Positions 50,931-58,916 of a DNA stretch of 64,000 nucleotides are shown here, piece after piece (position 1 is the first letter of the stretch; the number at the start of each line of letters is the position of its first letter). The stretch is from Planctomicrobium piriforme. Lineage in GTDB: Bacteria; Planctomycetota; Planctomycetia; Pirellulales; UBA1268. Where the stretch lies: assembly GCA_945861585.1 (NCBI GenBank), contig CAMAVC010000001.1, positions 69,947 through 133,946 on the forward strand. The letters are read 5' to 3'. A program made the position numbers and the translations under genes. The notes under the pieces were generated by a model that was given only the letters and a program-made list of their open reading frames with translations, searched no databases and was not told the origin of the DNA.

Positions 50931-51656
50931 GTGACGACGCACGCCGAGCCCACCGCGATCGGCATCGTGCTCGCCGGCGGAGCGTCGAGCCGAATGCAGG
51001 CGGCGCCTGTGGCTTCCGGCGAGCGTGGCGACGTGCCGGCCGTGCGCAAAGAATGGCTCGAGATCGGTGGCCGCACGCTCCTGGCTCGGGTGGTCGCGGC
51101 GGTCGCTGCCGAAACGAGCCGGACGATCGTGGTGACGGCACCGGGCAGGCCGTTGCCTCCGCTCGCGCACGCGGTCGAGGTTGTCCACGACACGGCGCCG
51201 AACGCAGGACCGCTCGCGGCGCTCGTCGACGGCCTCCGGGCGATCGGGCCGACCCCTGCCGAGCCCGTCGTCTTCGTGTCGTCGTGCGATCTGCCGCTGC
51301 TCGACGCCGCGGTCGTGCGGCTGCTTGTCGAGCGGGCGGCTGCCAGCGGTGCCGACTGGACCGTGCCCGTGATCGACGATCACCCCCAGGTTCTCGCATC
51401 GGTCGTGCGGCGTACGCTCATCGGGCCGATCACGTCCTGGCTCGAATCGGGGCGGCGCGACCCGCGCGGACTCCTCGCGACGTTGAGACAGCATGCGGCC
51501 ATCCAGCTGTGCACGGTCTCGGCGAGCGAGATCGCCGAGGTCGATCCACGGCTCGACTCGTTTCGCGACATCGACACGCCGGAGGAGCACGTCGAGATGA
51601 TCCGGCAACTGGCCTACGGCGGCCAGGGGGGCACGACCTATACTTCGCCTTCATGA
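50931..51656 (+). CDS. MobA-like nucleotidyltransferase (NTP_transf_3)
   Basis: The protein has 241 residues from a GTG. The nucleotide-binding loop is GIVLAGGASSRM, followed by a lysine in VRKEWLEIGGRTLLARV, then a FVSSCDLPLLDAAVVRLL metal-site motif and DIDTPEEH near the end. MobA attaches GMP to molybdopterin; the usual RMGxDK spacing is lengthened here by an insert of about 15 residues (QAAPVASGERGDVPA), so another nucleotidyl transfer reaction is possible. It overlaps the giant AsmA-like gene by four bases (ATGA). Confidence 0.75.
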   Translation: MTTHAEPTAIGIVLAGGASSRMQAAPVASGERGDVPAVRKEWLEIGGRTLLARVVAAVAAETSRTIVVTAPGRPLPPLAHAVEVVHDTAPNAGPLAALVDGLRAIGPTPAEPVVFVSSCDLPLLDAAVVRLLVERAAASGADWTVPVIDDHPQVLASVVRRTLIGPITSWLESGRRDPRGLLATLRQHAAIQLCTVSASEIAEVDPRLDSFRDIDTPEEHVEMIRQLAYGGQGGTTYTSPS

Positions 51657-54600
51657 AGGCGCGTTCTTTCCGACACTCTGCCGGCGGCCGGCCGCGGCGC
51701 GGCGCCGTCTTCGCGCTCGCGGCGCTCGCCGTGCTGCTCGGGGGCGCGTGGCTTCTGCCGGGCGTGCTCGTGCTCACCGATCTGCGCGACCGGCCGCTCC
51801 AGGCGGCGTTCGCCGGCATCGCCGGCACCGCGACGAGCCGCAGCGCCACCTGGAACTGGCTCGGCGGGATCGAGTATCACGACGTCGTGCTTGCCGATCA
51901 GAAGGGCCGAGCGGTGGTCGCCGTGCCACGGATCGTGATCGAACGCGGGCTCGCGGCCCTCGTGCTCGATCCGCGGGATCTCGGCACGGTGCGGCTGGTC
52001 GGCGGTGACGCCTTCGTCGAGGTGCGACCCGGTGGAAGCACGATCGAAGACCTGCTCGCGCCGTGGCTGGCGACCCTCGCGGAACCGACCGGAGCGGCGG
52101 TGTCGTTCGAGCTCGAGGTGCTCGACGGTGCGATCGAGCTGGTCGATCTCACCCGCCGCGATGCCTGGCGGGTGACCGACCTTGCGGTGGCCGGCCGGGT
52201 GATTCACGGCACCCTGGCGGCTGGCTGGGCGGTGTCGGGCCGCGTCGTGCATGCCGGCGAGCCGCTCCGCGATCGGGCGGCGACGGCTTCCGCACCCGCC
52301 AAGGGCCCCGTTCGTCTCGACCGGGCGACGATCGCCGCAGCGGCGACGGCCGCGCTCACGCGCGACGGCGGCTGGACCGTGTCGGCAGCTCCCGGAGCGG
52401 CTGGCGACGCGTGTCGCCCGATCGCCGTGGCGGCCACGCGCGTGCCGCTCGGCATCTCGAGCGTGTGGGCCACGCGGTTCATGACCCCGTACCTGGCCGA
52501 CGGCCTGGCCGACGTGCGGCTCGATATGGCAGTGCCGATCGCAGAGGCGCCGCCTGCGGTGGCGACAGCCACTGGCGATCGGCAACACATTCCGTGGCAG
52601 ATCGCCGGCACCGTCGGAGTGCGGCAGTTCGCCCTCTGCGCAGCCGACACGCTCACGGAACTGTTCGTCGTCGAACAGTGCGAGGCTCCGCTCGACCTGG
52701 CCTTCGACGGGGCGTCGTTGTCGATCCGCACGTTCAAGGCGTCGTCTCCGTTGTTCAAGGCGGAGGCGTCGGGGCGGATCGGACTGCCGATGCAGGGAGC
52801 GTGGGCCTGGGGTGACGCGCTGTTGGCAGACAATTTCGCGATCGCCGCGTCCGTCGATCTTGCGGCGGCGTCCCGCTCGACACCCGGCGGGCTCCAGGTG
52901 CGCGAGGACGTCGAAGTGACCGGTGGACAGCTCGAGTTGATGGCAAGCGCCCGCAGCGACGGGTCGGACCGCGTCCTCGAACTGCAGGCCTCGGCCCGAG
53001 ACCTCGCCGCTGTGCAGGGCGAGCGGCAGCTGCGGTGGAATCAGCCATTTTCGGCATGGTTGCGTGGTCGAAGGCGTGCGGCCCCGGACGCGACGTTCGA
53101 GATCGAGGAGGCAAAAGTCGCGTCGAGCGCCGTCGAACTCTCCGCATCGGGCAACGCCGAGGCGCTGGCCGTCCAGTGGACAGCTGATCTCGAGAAGCTC
53201 GTGACGGAGGTGGCCGAGGTGGTCGATGTCGCGGGGATGGCGCTCGCGGGCAGCGCCCGCGGGCGGCTCGATCTCGAGGCCACCGGGCAGCCCGGCGCGT
53301 CGACGGCCAGGCTTTCCGCGAGCCTGGCACAATTCGCCTGTGTGCTGCCAAACCGCACCGTATGGCGCGACGACGAGATCGTGCTCGAGGCCGAGGGCAG
53401 CGGCAGTCTCGTGGCCGGGGCGGCGGTGGTCGATGCCTGCCGCGGCGTGGTGCGGTCGGGCGATGATTCACTCGAACTCACGCAGACAGGCGGTGCCCTC
53501 GTGAACCTCGCCGCACTCTGGCCGTCGCGGTCTTCCGGTGCCGCGGCCCGGATCTTGCAGCCGGCGCCGCAGTCCGACGGTGTCTCGGCCGATGTCACGG
53601 TGGCCGGAGACCTCGGCCGTTGGCAGGCGCGGCTGGCGGCGCTTCCGGGCGGCTGGCATGTGGCCGGCTGGCAACTCGGGGGCCACCTCAAAGGATCGGC
53701 AGCCCTGGCCATCAAAGAGGAAGGGTGGCAGGTGACACGGGCCGGCGCGGAAATCGAGAAGCTCACCGCCTCGGGCGCTGGTCGGCAGATCGTGGAGCCG
53801 CGGCTCGTCGCCACCGGCGCCGGGATGGTCGATCCGGTGCGTGGCCTGTGCTCGATCTCGTCGGCGGAAGTCCTTACGGCGACGATGTCGCTGCGGACCG
53901 GTGGCCTCGTGCTGCGATCCACGGCGACCCCGGCCGCCGCGCTTGACCGCGTGCGGGGCAAACTCCAGTGGCAGGCCGACGTGGCCCGGCTCGAAAAGTG
54001 GCTCGTGCCACTCGCCACGGCCGAGGCATGGCCCGCGACCGGCCGCGCCTGGGGCACGCTCGAAGTGCTCGACACTCCCACGGGAACGAACCTGCTGGTC
54101 GACGCCACGGGCAATCAATTGACGCTCGCCCGCGGCCGCTCGTCCGGCGGCGTGGAGCGGATGTGGGTGGAGCCACGGGCGCGGCTGCTCGTCGAGGTCA
54201 CCAGACCCTCGGCCACCGAGGGCAGGGATCGGCTCGTCGTCAATCGTGTGAGTCTGGATTCGGCCACGTTCGCGGTGGCTGCCGCTGGCGGCGTCGACGA
54301 TCTTTCCGCGCGTCAGGTGGCGACGCTCGCCGGCACGGCGACCTACGACTGGGATCTGGTCTCCCGGCTGCTGACCCCCGTCACCGGCGGCCGGCTGCGC
54401 CTCACGGGAGCGGGTTCCCGTCCGGTGATGGTGCGTGTGCCTCTCGATGCAGTCGCCGAGGCGTTCGCGCCGTTGTGGCCGGCAGCCGGGGCGAGCCAGA
54501 TCGCCCAGCGGGCGGCGTCGGCAAAGCGGCCCGGCGACGTGCCCCTGCCCGGCGACTGGCTCTCGGCCATGCGTGGTCGCGACGACGCCCCGGATGCGCC

Positions 54601-55537
54601 GCGGGTCGCCCCGGTCACGCTGCCTGTCACGCCGCAGGCGCCCCCGGCCGCCGCATGGCTCGGCAGTCTCTCGGCGGAAACGTCGGCGACGTGGGCCGCC
54701 GCCGAGGTCGACGGGTTTCAGATCGACCCGGGGGCGATGGATGTGCGGCTCTACGAAGGGCAGCTGACCTTCGGCCCCTTCGATCTTGCCGCATCGGGTG
54801 GACGCCTGCGCGGGGCTCCCTGGATCAAGCTCCTGCCGCTGCCGGGCGAGCTGGTCGTGCCGCCGGGCCGCGTGATCGACCGCGTGCCACTCTCGGGCCG
54901 GTTCTGCGAGGAGTGGATCTCGTGGGTGACGCCGCTCGTGGGTCGCTCGACCCATACGCAGGGCGTGGTGAGCATCGACCTGGCGGGGGCCCGGGTGCCG
55001 CTGGCCGACCCGTTCGGCGGGGAGCTCGCCGGGCAGCTCATCTTCGAGAATACGGAGGTCACGCCCGGCGAACGGCTCGGCCCGCTGACCACCCTGATGG
55101 TGAAGCTCCAGACGCTCGTCGATCCACGGTTCGCCTTCGGCGACAAGGTGGTTCTGATGCGGGTGCGGCCGGAGCCCGTGCGGATGCGGCTCGCCGACCG
55201 GCGGCTGTGGCACGAGGGCCTCGTGATGGAGATGGGACAGCTCGTCATCCGGTCGTCCGGCAGCGTCGGTGCCGATGGCACGCTCGCGATGGCCGCCGAG
55301 GTGTCGTTCCGCGGAGACATCGCCGGCTCGACACCGGTCGTCGGCCAACTGTTGCGCACACCGCTCGTGATCCCGCTCAAAGGCACCGTGGCCCGGCCGC
55401 AGTTCGATGCCCGGGCGATCGACCAGATCGTGGGCAGGATCGTGGAGAACACGGCCGAGGCCGTGATCACCGACGGCCTGAGCCGTGGGCTCGAGCAACT
55501 GTTCGGCAACCCGCCGCCCGCCGCCCCGCCGCCGTGA
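51653..55537 (+). CDS. Giant AsmA/TamB-like envelope protein
   Basis: The protein has 1294 residues with one N-terminal membrane anchor (about 18-40, AVFALAALAVLLGGAWLLPG). The remainder is a long run of beta-strand repeats with low-complexity Ala/Val/Asp/Gly composition. The C-terminal part (about 1030-1290) reads like the AsmA-like C-terminal region: FCEEWISWVTPL, GVVSIDLAGARVPL, RTPLVIPLKGTVARPQFD. AsmA-family proteins span the periplasm and are implicated in lipid transport between membranes. The start is the ATG inside the mobA-like stop. Its last 71 bases overlap the convergent monooxygenase gene. Confidence 0.78.
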   Translation: MKARSFRHSAGGRPRRGAVFALAALAVLLGGAWLLPGVLVLTDLRDRPLQAAFAGIAGTATSRSATWNWLGGIEYHDVVLADQKGRAVVAVPRIVIERGLAALVLDPRDLGTVRLVGGDAFVEVRPGGSTIEDLLAPWLATLAEPTGAAVSFELEVLDGAIELVDLTRRDAWRVTDLAVAGRVIHGTLAAGWAVSGRVVHAGEPLRDRAATASAPAKGPVRLDRATIAAAATAALTRDGGWTVSAAPGAAGDACRPIAVAATRVPLGISSVWATRFMTPYLADGLADVRLDMAVPIAEAPPAVATATGDRQHIPWQIAGTVGVRQFALCAADTLTELFVVEQCEAPLDLAFDGASLSIRTFKASSPLFKAEASGRIGLPMQGAWAWGDALLADNFAIAASVDLAAASRSTPGGLQVREDVEVTGGQLELMASARSDGSDRVLELQASARDLAAVQGERQLRWNQPFSAWLRGRRRAAPDATFEIEEAKVASSAVELSASGNAEALAVQWTADLEKLVTEVAEVVDVAGMALAGSARGRLDLEATGQPGASTARLSASLAQFACVLPNRTVWRDDEIVLEAEGSGSLVAGAAVVDACRGVVRSGDDSLELTQTGGALVNLAALWPSRSSGAAARILQPAPQSDGVSADVTVAGDLGRWQARLAALPGGWHVAGWQLGGHLKGSAALAIKEEGWQVTRAGAEIEKLTASGAGRQIVEPRLVATGAGMVDPVRGLCSISSAEVLTATMSLRTGGLVLRSTATPAAALDRVRGKLQWQADVARLEKWLVPLATAEAWPATGRAWGTLEVLDTPTGTNLLVDATGNQLTLARGRSSGGVERMWVEPRARLLVEVTRPSATEGRDRLVVNRVSLDSATFAVAAAGGVDDLSARQVATLAGTATYDWDLVSRLLTPVTGGRLRLTGAGSRPVMVRVPLDAVAEAFAPLWPAAGASQIAQRAASAKRPGDVPLPGDWLSAMRGRDDAPDAPRVAPVTLPVTPQAPPAAAWLGSLSAETSATWAAAEVDGFQIDPGAMDVRLYEGQLTFGPFDLAASGGRLRGAPWIKLLPLPGELVVPPGRVIDRVPLSGRFCEEWISWVTPLVGRSTHTQGVVSIDLAGARVPLADPFGGELAGQLIFENTEVTPGERLGPLTTLMVKLQTLVDPRFAFGDKVVLMRVRPEPVRMRLADRRLWHEGLVMEMGQLVIRSSGSVGADGTLAMAAEVSFRGDIAGSTPVVGQLLRTPLVIPLKGTVARPQFDARAIDQIVGRIVENTAEAVITDGLSRGLEQLFGNPPPAAPPP

Positions 55538-56879
55538 CCGTCGCGCCGTCGCACCCCCGCACGATCCGCCGCTCCATGCCCCGCACGAGCCGTTCGAGTG
55601 TTTTGCGGTAGGAGAAGTGCTCCACCTCGAGATGGTGGCGGGGTGAATCGACGTACCGGATTGGCCCCGGCTCGGCCGCCCGCTGCCGCTGGCGATAGAG
55701 CCAGGCTGCCGCCTGCGGTGCGACCCGCGCGGCGCGGGCCAACCGGGCGACGAGCTGGGCCTGCACATCGGTGATCCCCCACTGGCCGCTGTCGGGCTGG
55801 ATGAGCCCCACGACGGCGAGGTCATCGTGCGTCGGGTGCAGGAGATTCATGAACAGTCGTGGGACGCCATCGACGACGGCCAGATGCTCCGGAGCGATGA
55901 AGGGGTGTTCGATCCGGTAGCCAGTGGCACAGATTACGACGTCGAACGCCGCACGGCTGCCATCGGCAAACACGACCTCATCACCGGCGAAGGCCGCCAC
56001 GTCGCCGGCCGGTGCGAGCACCCCCGCATCGATCCGGGAGAAGAGCTCATCGTTGACGACAGGGTGGGTTTCGAAGAGCCGATGGTCGGGCCGGCGCAGG
56101 CCGTGCCGCCACGGCAGGCCGATGGTGCGGTCGATCATGCGCAGGCTCACGAGCCGGCGCAGCCAGAGCGGTGCCCGCATGGCGAGGAGCCGCTCTCCGC
56201 GGACGTCGGCAGGCCGTCCGAGGATGAAGCGGGGCACGACGTGGTAGCCGCGGCGGGTGGAGTGCACGGTGCGCGCGGCGTGGTGCGACACCTCGACGGC
56301 GATGTCGCAGCCGGAGTTGCCGCCACCGATCACGAGCACCCGCTTGCCCGCGATGGCCACCGGGTGCGTTGGCGACTTGTAGCCGGCGGCGTGGAGGAAC
56401 GCGCCGGTGAACGTGCCGGGCACGGCGGGCCAGCGCGGCTCGCGATTGTGCCCCGACGCGATCACGACGCCGGCGTAGCGGGTCGTGGTGCCGGCGGAGG
56501 TGGTCACGAGCCAGCCGGGCAGGCCGTCGCCCGGCCGCTCGATGCGCTCTGCGCCCACGCCGAACCGCACGTGCTCGAGCAGTCCGAAGTGGCGGGCATA
56601 GCCTTCGAGGTAGGCGAGGCACTGGCGGTGATCGGGATAGGCGGGCCACTCGCGCGGCAGCGGATAATCGACGAACTGGGTGAGCCGCTTCGAACTGATG
56701 AGGCGGGTCGAGGCGAACACGCGCGCCGACGGCGAGCCGAACCGCCAGTTGCCGCCGGGGCCGTCCTCACGTTCGAGGCACTCCGCCGCGATCCCCACGC
56801 CGCGTAGGTTTTTGAGGGCCGTGAGCCCCGACGGGCCGGCGCCGATCACGCACCAGCGGTCGCTCGGGTCAGCAGGCAT
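55467..56879 (-). CDS. Flavin-containing monooxygenase
   Basis: The protein has 470 residues. FAD motif WCVIGAGPSGLTALKNL near the N-terminus; the FMO signature FTGAFLHAAGYKSP (FxGxxxHxxxY); NADPH motif VLVIGGGNSGCDIAVEV; and ICATGYRIEHPF near the C-terminus. Such enzymes oxygenate N, S or ketone groups with NADPH and O2. The C-terminal 25 residues or so, antisense to the AsmA-like gene, are unlike the family and probably just run-on. It overlaps the bioF-like gene upstream by 11 bases. Confidence 0.88.
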   Translation of the reverse strand: MPADPSDRWCVIGAGPSGLTALKNLRGVGIAAECLEREDGPGGNWRFGSPSARVFASTRLISSKRLTQFVDYPLPREWPAYPDHRQCLAYLEGYARHFGLLEHVRFGVGAERIERPGDGLPGWLVTTSAGTTTRYAGVVIASGHNREPRWPAVPGTFTGAFLHAAGYKSPTHPVAIAGKRVLVIGGGNSGCDIAVEVSHHAARTVHSTRRGYHVVPRFILGRPADVRGERLLAMRAPLWLRRLVSLRMIDRTIGLPWRHGLRRPDHRLFETHPVVNDELFSRIDAGVLAPAGDVAAFAGDEVVFADGSRAAFDVVICATGYRIEHPFIAPEHLAVVDGVPRLFMNLLHPTHDDLAVVGLIQPDSGQWGITDVQAQLVARLARAARVAPQAAAWLYRQRQRAAEPGPIRYVDSPRHHLEVEHFSYRKTLERLVRGMERRIVRGCDGATVTAAGRRAAGCRTVARAHGSGRR

Positions 56880-58095
56880 GGGCGGCGAGCACCTTTGCGA
56901 GGCGGGCGAGGTCGCGCGGCTCGTGGAGCCACGACAGACTCACGCGCACGAGGCTGCCGCCTGCCGGCACGCTTGGCGGCCGGATCGCCGGCACGAAGAA
57001 ACCTTCGTCGAAAAGCTGTTCGGCGAGGTTCACGGCGGCGTGCGGTGCGCCCACGATCACCGGCACGATCTGGGCTTCAGCACCGCCGATGTCGAGGCCG
57101 GCGTGCCGCAGCCGCGCGGTGAAGTCTGCGGCTCGGACGACGAGATCGCGGCGTCGGTCGGGCTCTTGCTCCACGAGGGCGATGGCCCGCGTCGCCGCCG
57201 CGGCCACCCCGGGCGGATGAGCGGTAGAAAACATCCAGGCTCGCGCCTTGTGCCGCAGCCAGTGGATGAACGTGGCGTTGCCGGCGACGAACCCGCCTGC
57301 TGCACCGAGCGCCTTCGAGAGGGTGCCCACGCGCACGTGGACGCCGTCGGCCGTGGCCGTCTCTTCGACGAGGCCGCTGCCCCGGGCACCGAACACGCCG
57401 GTGGCATGGGCCTCGTCGACGAGCAGCATCGCAGAGTGCTTACGGGCCAGGTCAGCGAGCCCCGCGAGCGGCGCGATCGTGCCATCCATCGAGAACAGCG
57501 TGTCGGTGACGATCAGACGGCGGCGGGCGTCACGGGCCGTGGTCAAGAGCGCGTCGAGGGCGGCGAGGTCGCGATGGGGAAAGATGCCGATCCGGGCCCG
57601 GGAGAGCCGGCAGCCGTCGATGATGCTCGCATGGTTGCGTTCGTCGCTGGCGATGAAGTCTTCGGCACCGGCGAGGGCGGCGATCGTGGCAGTGTTGGCC
57701 GCATAGCCGCTCGGGAAGACGAGCGCCGCCTCGACGCCGAGCAGCCTCGCGAGCGATAGCTCGAGTACTTCATGGGCCTGCGAGTGACCGCTCACGAGCG
57801 GGCTGGCGCCAGCGCCGAAGCCCTCGGCGCATGAACCTTTCGATGCGGCTTTCGTGAGCCGCACGTCGCCGGCATACCCGAGATAGTCGTTGGAGCCGAA
57901 GTTGACGAGCGTGCGGCCATCGAGACACACCTCGCCTGCCTGCCGCCCCTCCCGCACGCGGGCGGGGCGTTCGAGGCCCGCGGCACGCAGGGCGTCGATC
58001 TCTCCCTCGATCCACGCGAGGGCCTCCGGGAGCGGACCGACGCTCGGTGCGGCAGCGGGCGCGGACGTGTCGATGCGGCAGGGCATGCCCGCCAT
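56869..58095 (-). CDS. 8-amino-7-oxononanoate synthase / alpha-oxoamine synthase
   Basis: The protein has 408 residues. Alpha-oxoamine synthase marks: LVNFGSNDYLGYAGDVRL, GAGASPLVSGHSQAHEVLE, FPSGYAANTATIAAL, DERNHASIIDG, LLVDEAHATGVFGARG, and the PLP lysine in VGTLSKALGAAGGFV. This fits BioF (biotin synthesis, pimeloyl thioester plus alanine); glycine C-acetyltransferase or another member of the family cannot be excluded. The stop overlaps the monooxygenase start and the ATG shares a base with the upstream EVE gene, so all three are one operon. No other bio genes are near, apart from birA at 45975. Confidence 0.85.
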   Translation of the reverse strand: MAGMPCRIDTSAPAAAPSVGPLPEALAWIEGEIDALRAAGLERPARVREGRQAGEVCLDGRTLVNFGSNDYLGYAGDVRLTKAASKGSCAEGFGAGASPLVSGHSQAHEVLELSLARLLGVEAALVFPSGYAANTATIAALAGAEDFIASDERNHASIIDGCRLSRARIGIFPHRDLAALDALLTTARDARRRLIVTDTLFSMDGTIAPLAGLADLARKHSAMLLVDEAHATGVFGARGSGLVEETATADGVHVRVGTLSKALGAAGGFVAGNATFIHWLRHKARAWMFSTAHPPGVAAAATRAIALVEQEPDRRRDLVVRAADFTARLRHAGLDIGGAEAQIVPVIVGAPHAAVNLAEQLFDEGFFVPAIRPPSVPAGGSLVRVSLSWLHEPRDLARLAKVLAAHAC

Positions 58096-58562
58096 TATGA
58101 CCGCTGGGCGGCCAGGTGCTCGATCATGCGAAACTCGGCCGCGGTGACGGGCGTGACCGACAGCCGGCTGCCCCGTCGCAAGAGTTCCATCCCGGCGAGG
58201 GCCTTCACGCCCCGCAGCTCGTCGAGCGGCACCTCACGGTGAAAGACCTGCATGAGTTTCACGTCGACCATCGACCACACGGGGTTCTCGGGCGACGCCT
58301 TTGGGTCGTGATAGTCGCTCTTCTTGTCCCAGGCGGTCGGATCGGGATAGGCCTCACGAACGACCTCGACGACGCCCGCCACGCCGGGTGGATCAGCGTT
58401 CGAGTGGTAGAAGAGAGCCCGATCGCCCTGCTTCATCGCCCGGAGAAAGTTGCGCGCCTGGTAGTTGCGCACGCCCTCCCAGTGCGTCGTCTTCCGCGGG
58501 CTCTTGGCGAGATCGCGGATCGAAAACACGTCGGGCTCGCTCTTGATCAGCCAGTGCTGCAT
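58095..58562 (-). CDS. EVE-domain protein (Thy28-like)
   Basis: The protein has 155 residues, essentially one EVE domain: HWLIKSEPDVFSIRDLAKS, HWEGVRNYQARNFLRAMKQG, ALFYHSNADPPGVAGVVEVV, and VDVKLMQVFHREVPLDELRG. EVE domains bind modified nucleobases such as methylcytosine and are related to YTH and PUA domains. Here it heads an operon with bioF-like and monooxygenase genes; the link between them is unclear. The palindromic repeat copy 3 is just four bases upstream of its start codon. Confidence 0.9.
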   Translation of the reverse strand: MQHWLIKSEPDVFSIRDLAKSPRKTTHWEGVRNYQARNFLRAMKQGDRALFYHSNADPPGVAGVVEVVREAYPDPTAWDKKSDYHDPKASPENPVWSMVDVKLMQVFHREVPLDELRGVKALAGMELLRRGSRLSVTPVTAAEFRMIEHLAAQRS

Positions 58563-58838
58563 GCACGTAGGATAGGCTTCAGCCTGTCATGCCTCAACGT
58601 CCGCCGGCTCGGGGTAACCCCGTACCGTCTCGCCGGACGTTCGCTGCGCCCATCCTGGGCTTCACTCACTCGGATGTGCCTGCGCTGCGCCATCCATGGC
58701 TTCGCTGGTCACATACGCCGTCTCAACGGCAGGGGTAACCCCGAGCCTCCCGTGTTCGGAGGCCCGGGTGAGGACCAGGCGACGGAGGTCGCCCAAGGGA
58801 AGTTCGGCAGGATGCCGAGACTTCCCGTGAAGTAAGAA
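58563..58838. other. Intergenic region with short repeated words
   Basis: No gene is supported here. It holds the palindromic repeat copy 3 and two copies of the 11-base palindrome GGGGTAACCCC (58611-58621 and 58732-58742), each preceded by CTCAACG. CGCTGCGCC followed by an ATCC-containing, imperfectly repeated stretch occurs at 58642 and 58683. It may be decayed repeat DNA or a regulatory segment. Confidence 0.5.
58567..58588 (-). repeat. Dispersed palindromic repeat, copy 3
   Basis: On the minus strand the element reads GACAGGCTGAAGCCTATCCTAC, one base different from copy 1 at 12555-12576. It lies just upstream of the EVE gene, in the space behind the YTV gene terminator. Confidence 0.75.
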
Positions 58839-58869
58839 GGCGGGGCGGACGCCCGTCGTCCGCCCCGCC
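58839..58869 (-). terminator. Rho-independent terminator of the YTV gene
   Basis: A 13-base perfect stem (GGCGGGGCGGACG at 58839-58851 with its complement at 58857-58869) and a five-base loop lie 47 bases beyond the stop of the YTV gene; on the minus strand TTCTTACTT follows. The stem is very GC-rich and the T-tract moderate. Confidence 0.75.
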
Positions 58870-58916
58870 CCGTTGCTTACGCGTCTGTCCGTCGGCCGCA
58901 TGCGGCCGACGAGAGA

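Noticed and set aside
58611-58742. The two GGGGTAACCCC words and CGCTGCGCC words as a tandem repeat or CRISPR-like array
   Set aside because: Spacings differ (121 and 41 bases), the intervening sequence is not repeated and there are too few copies.
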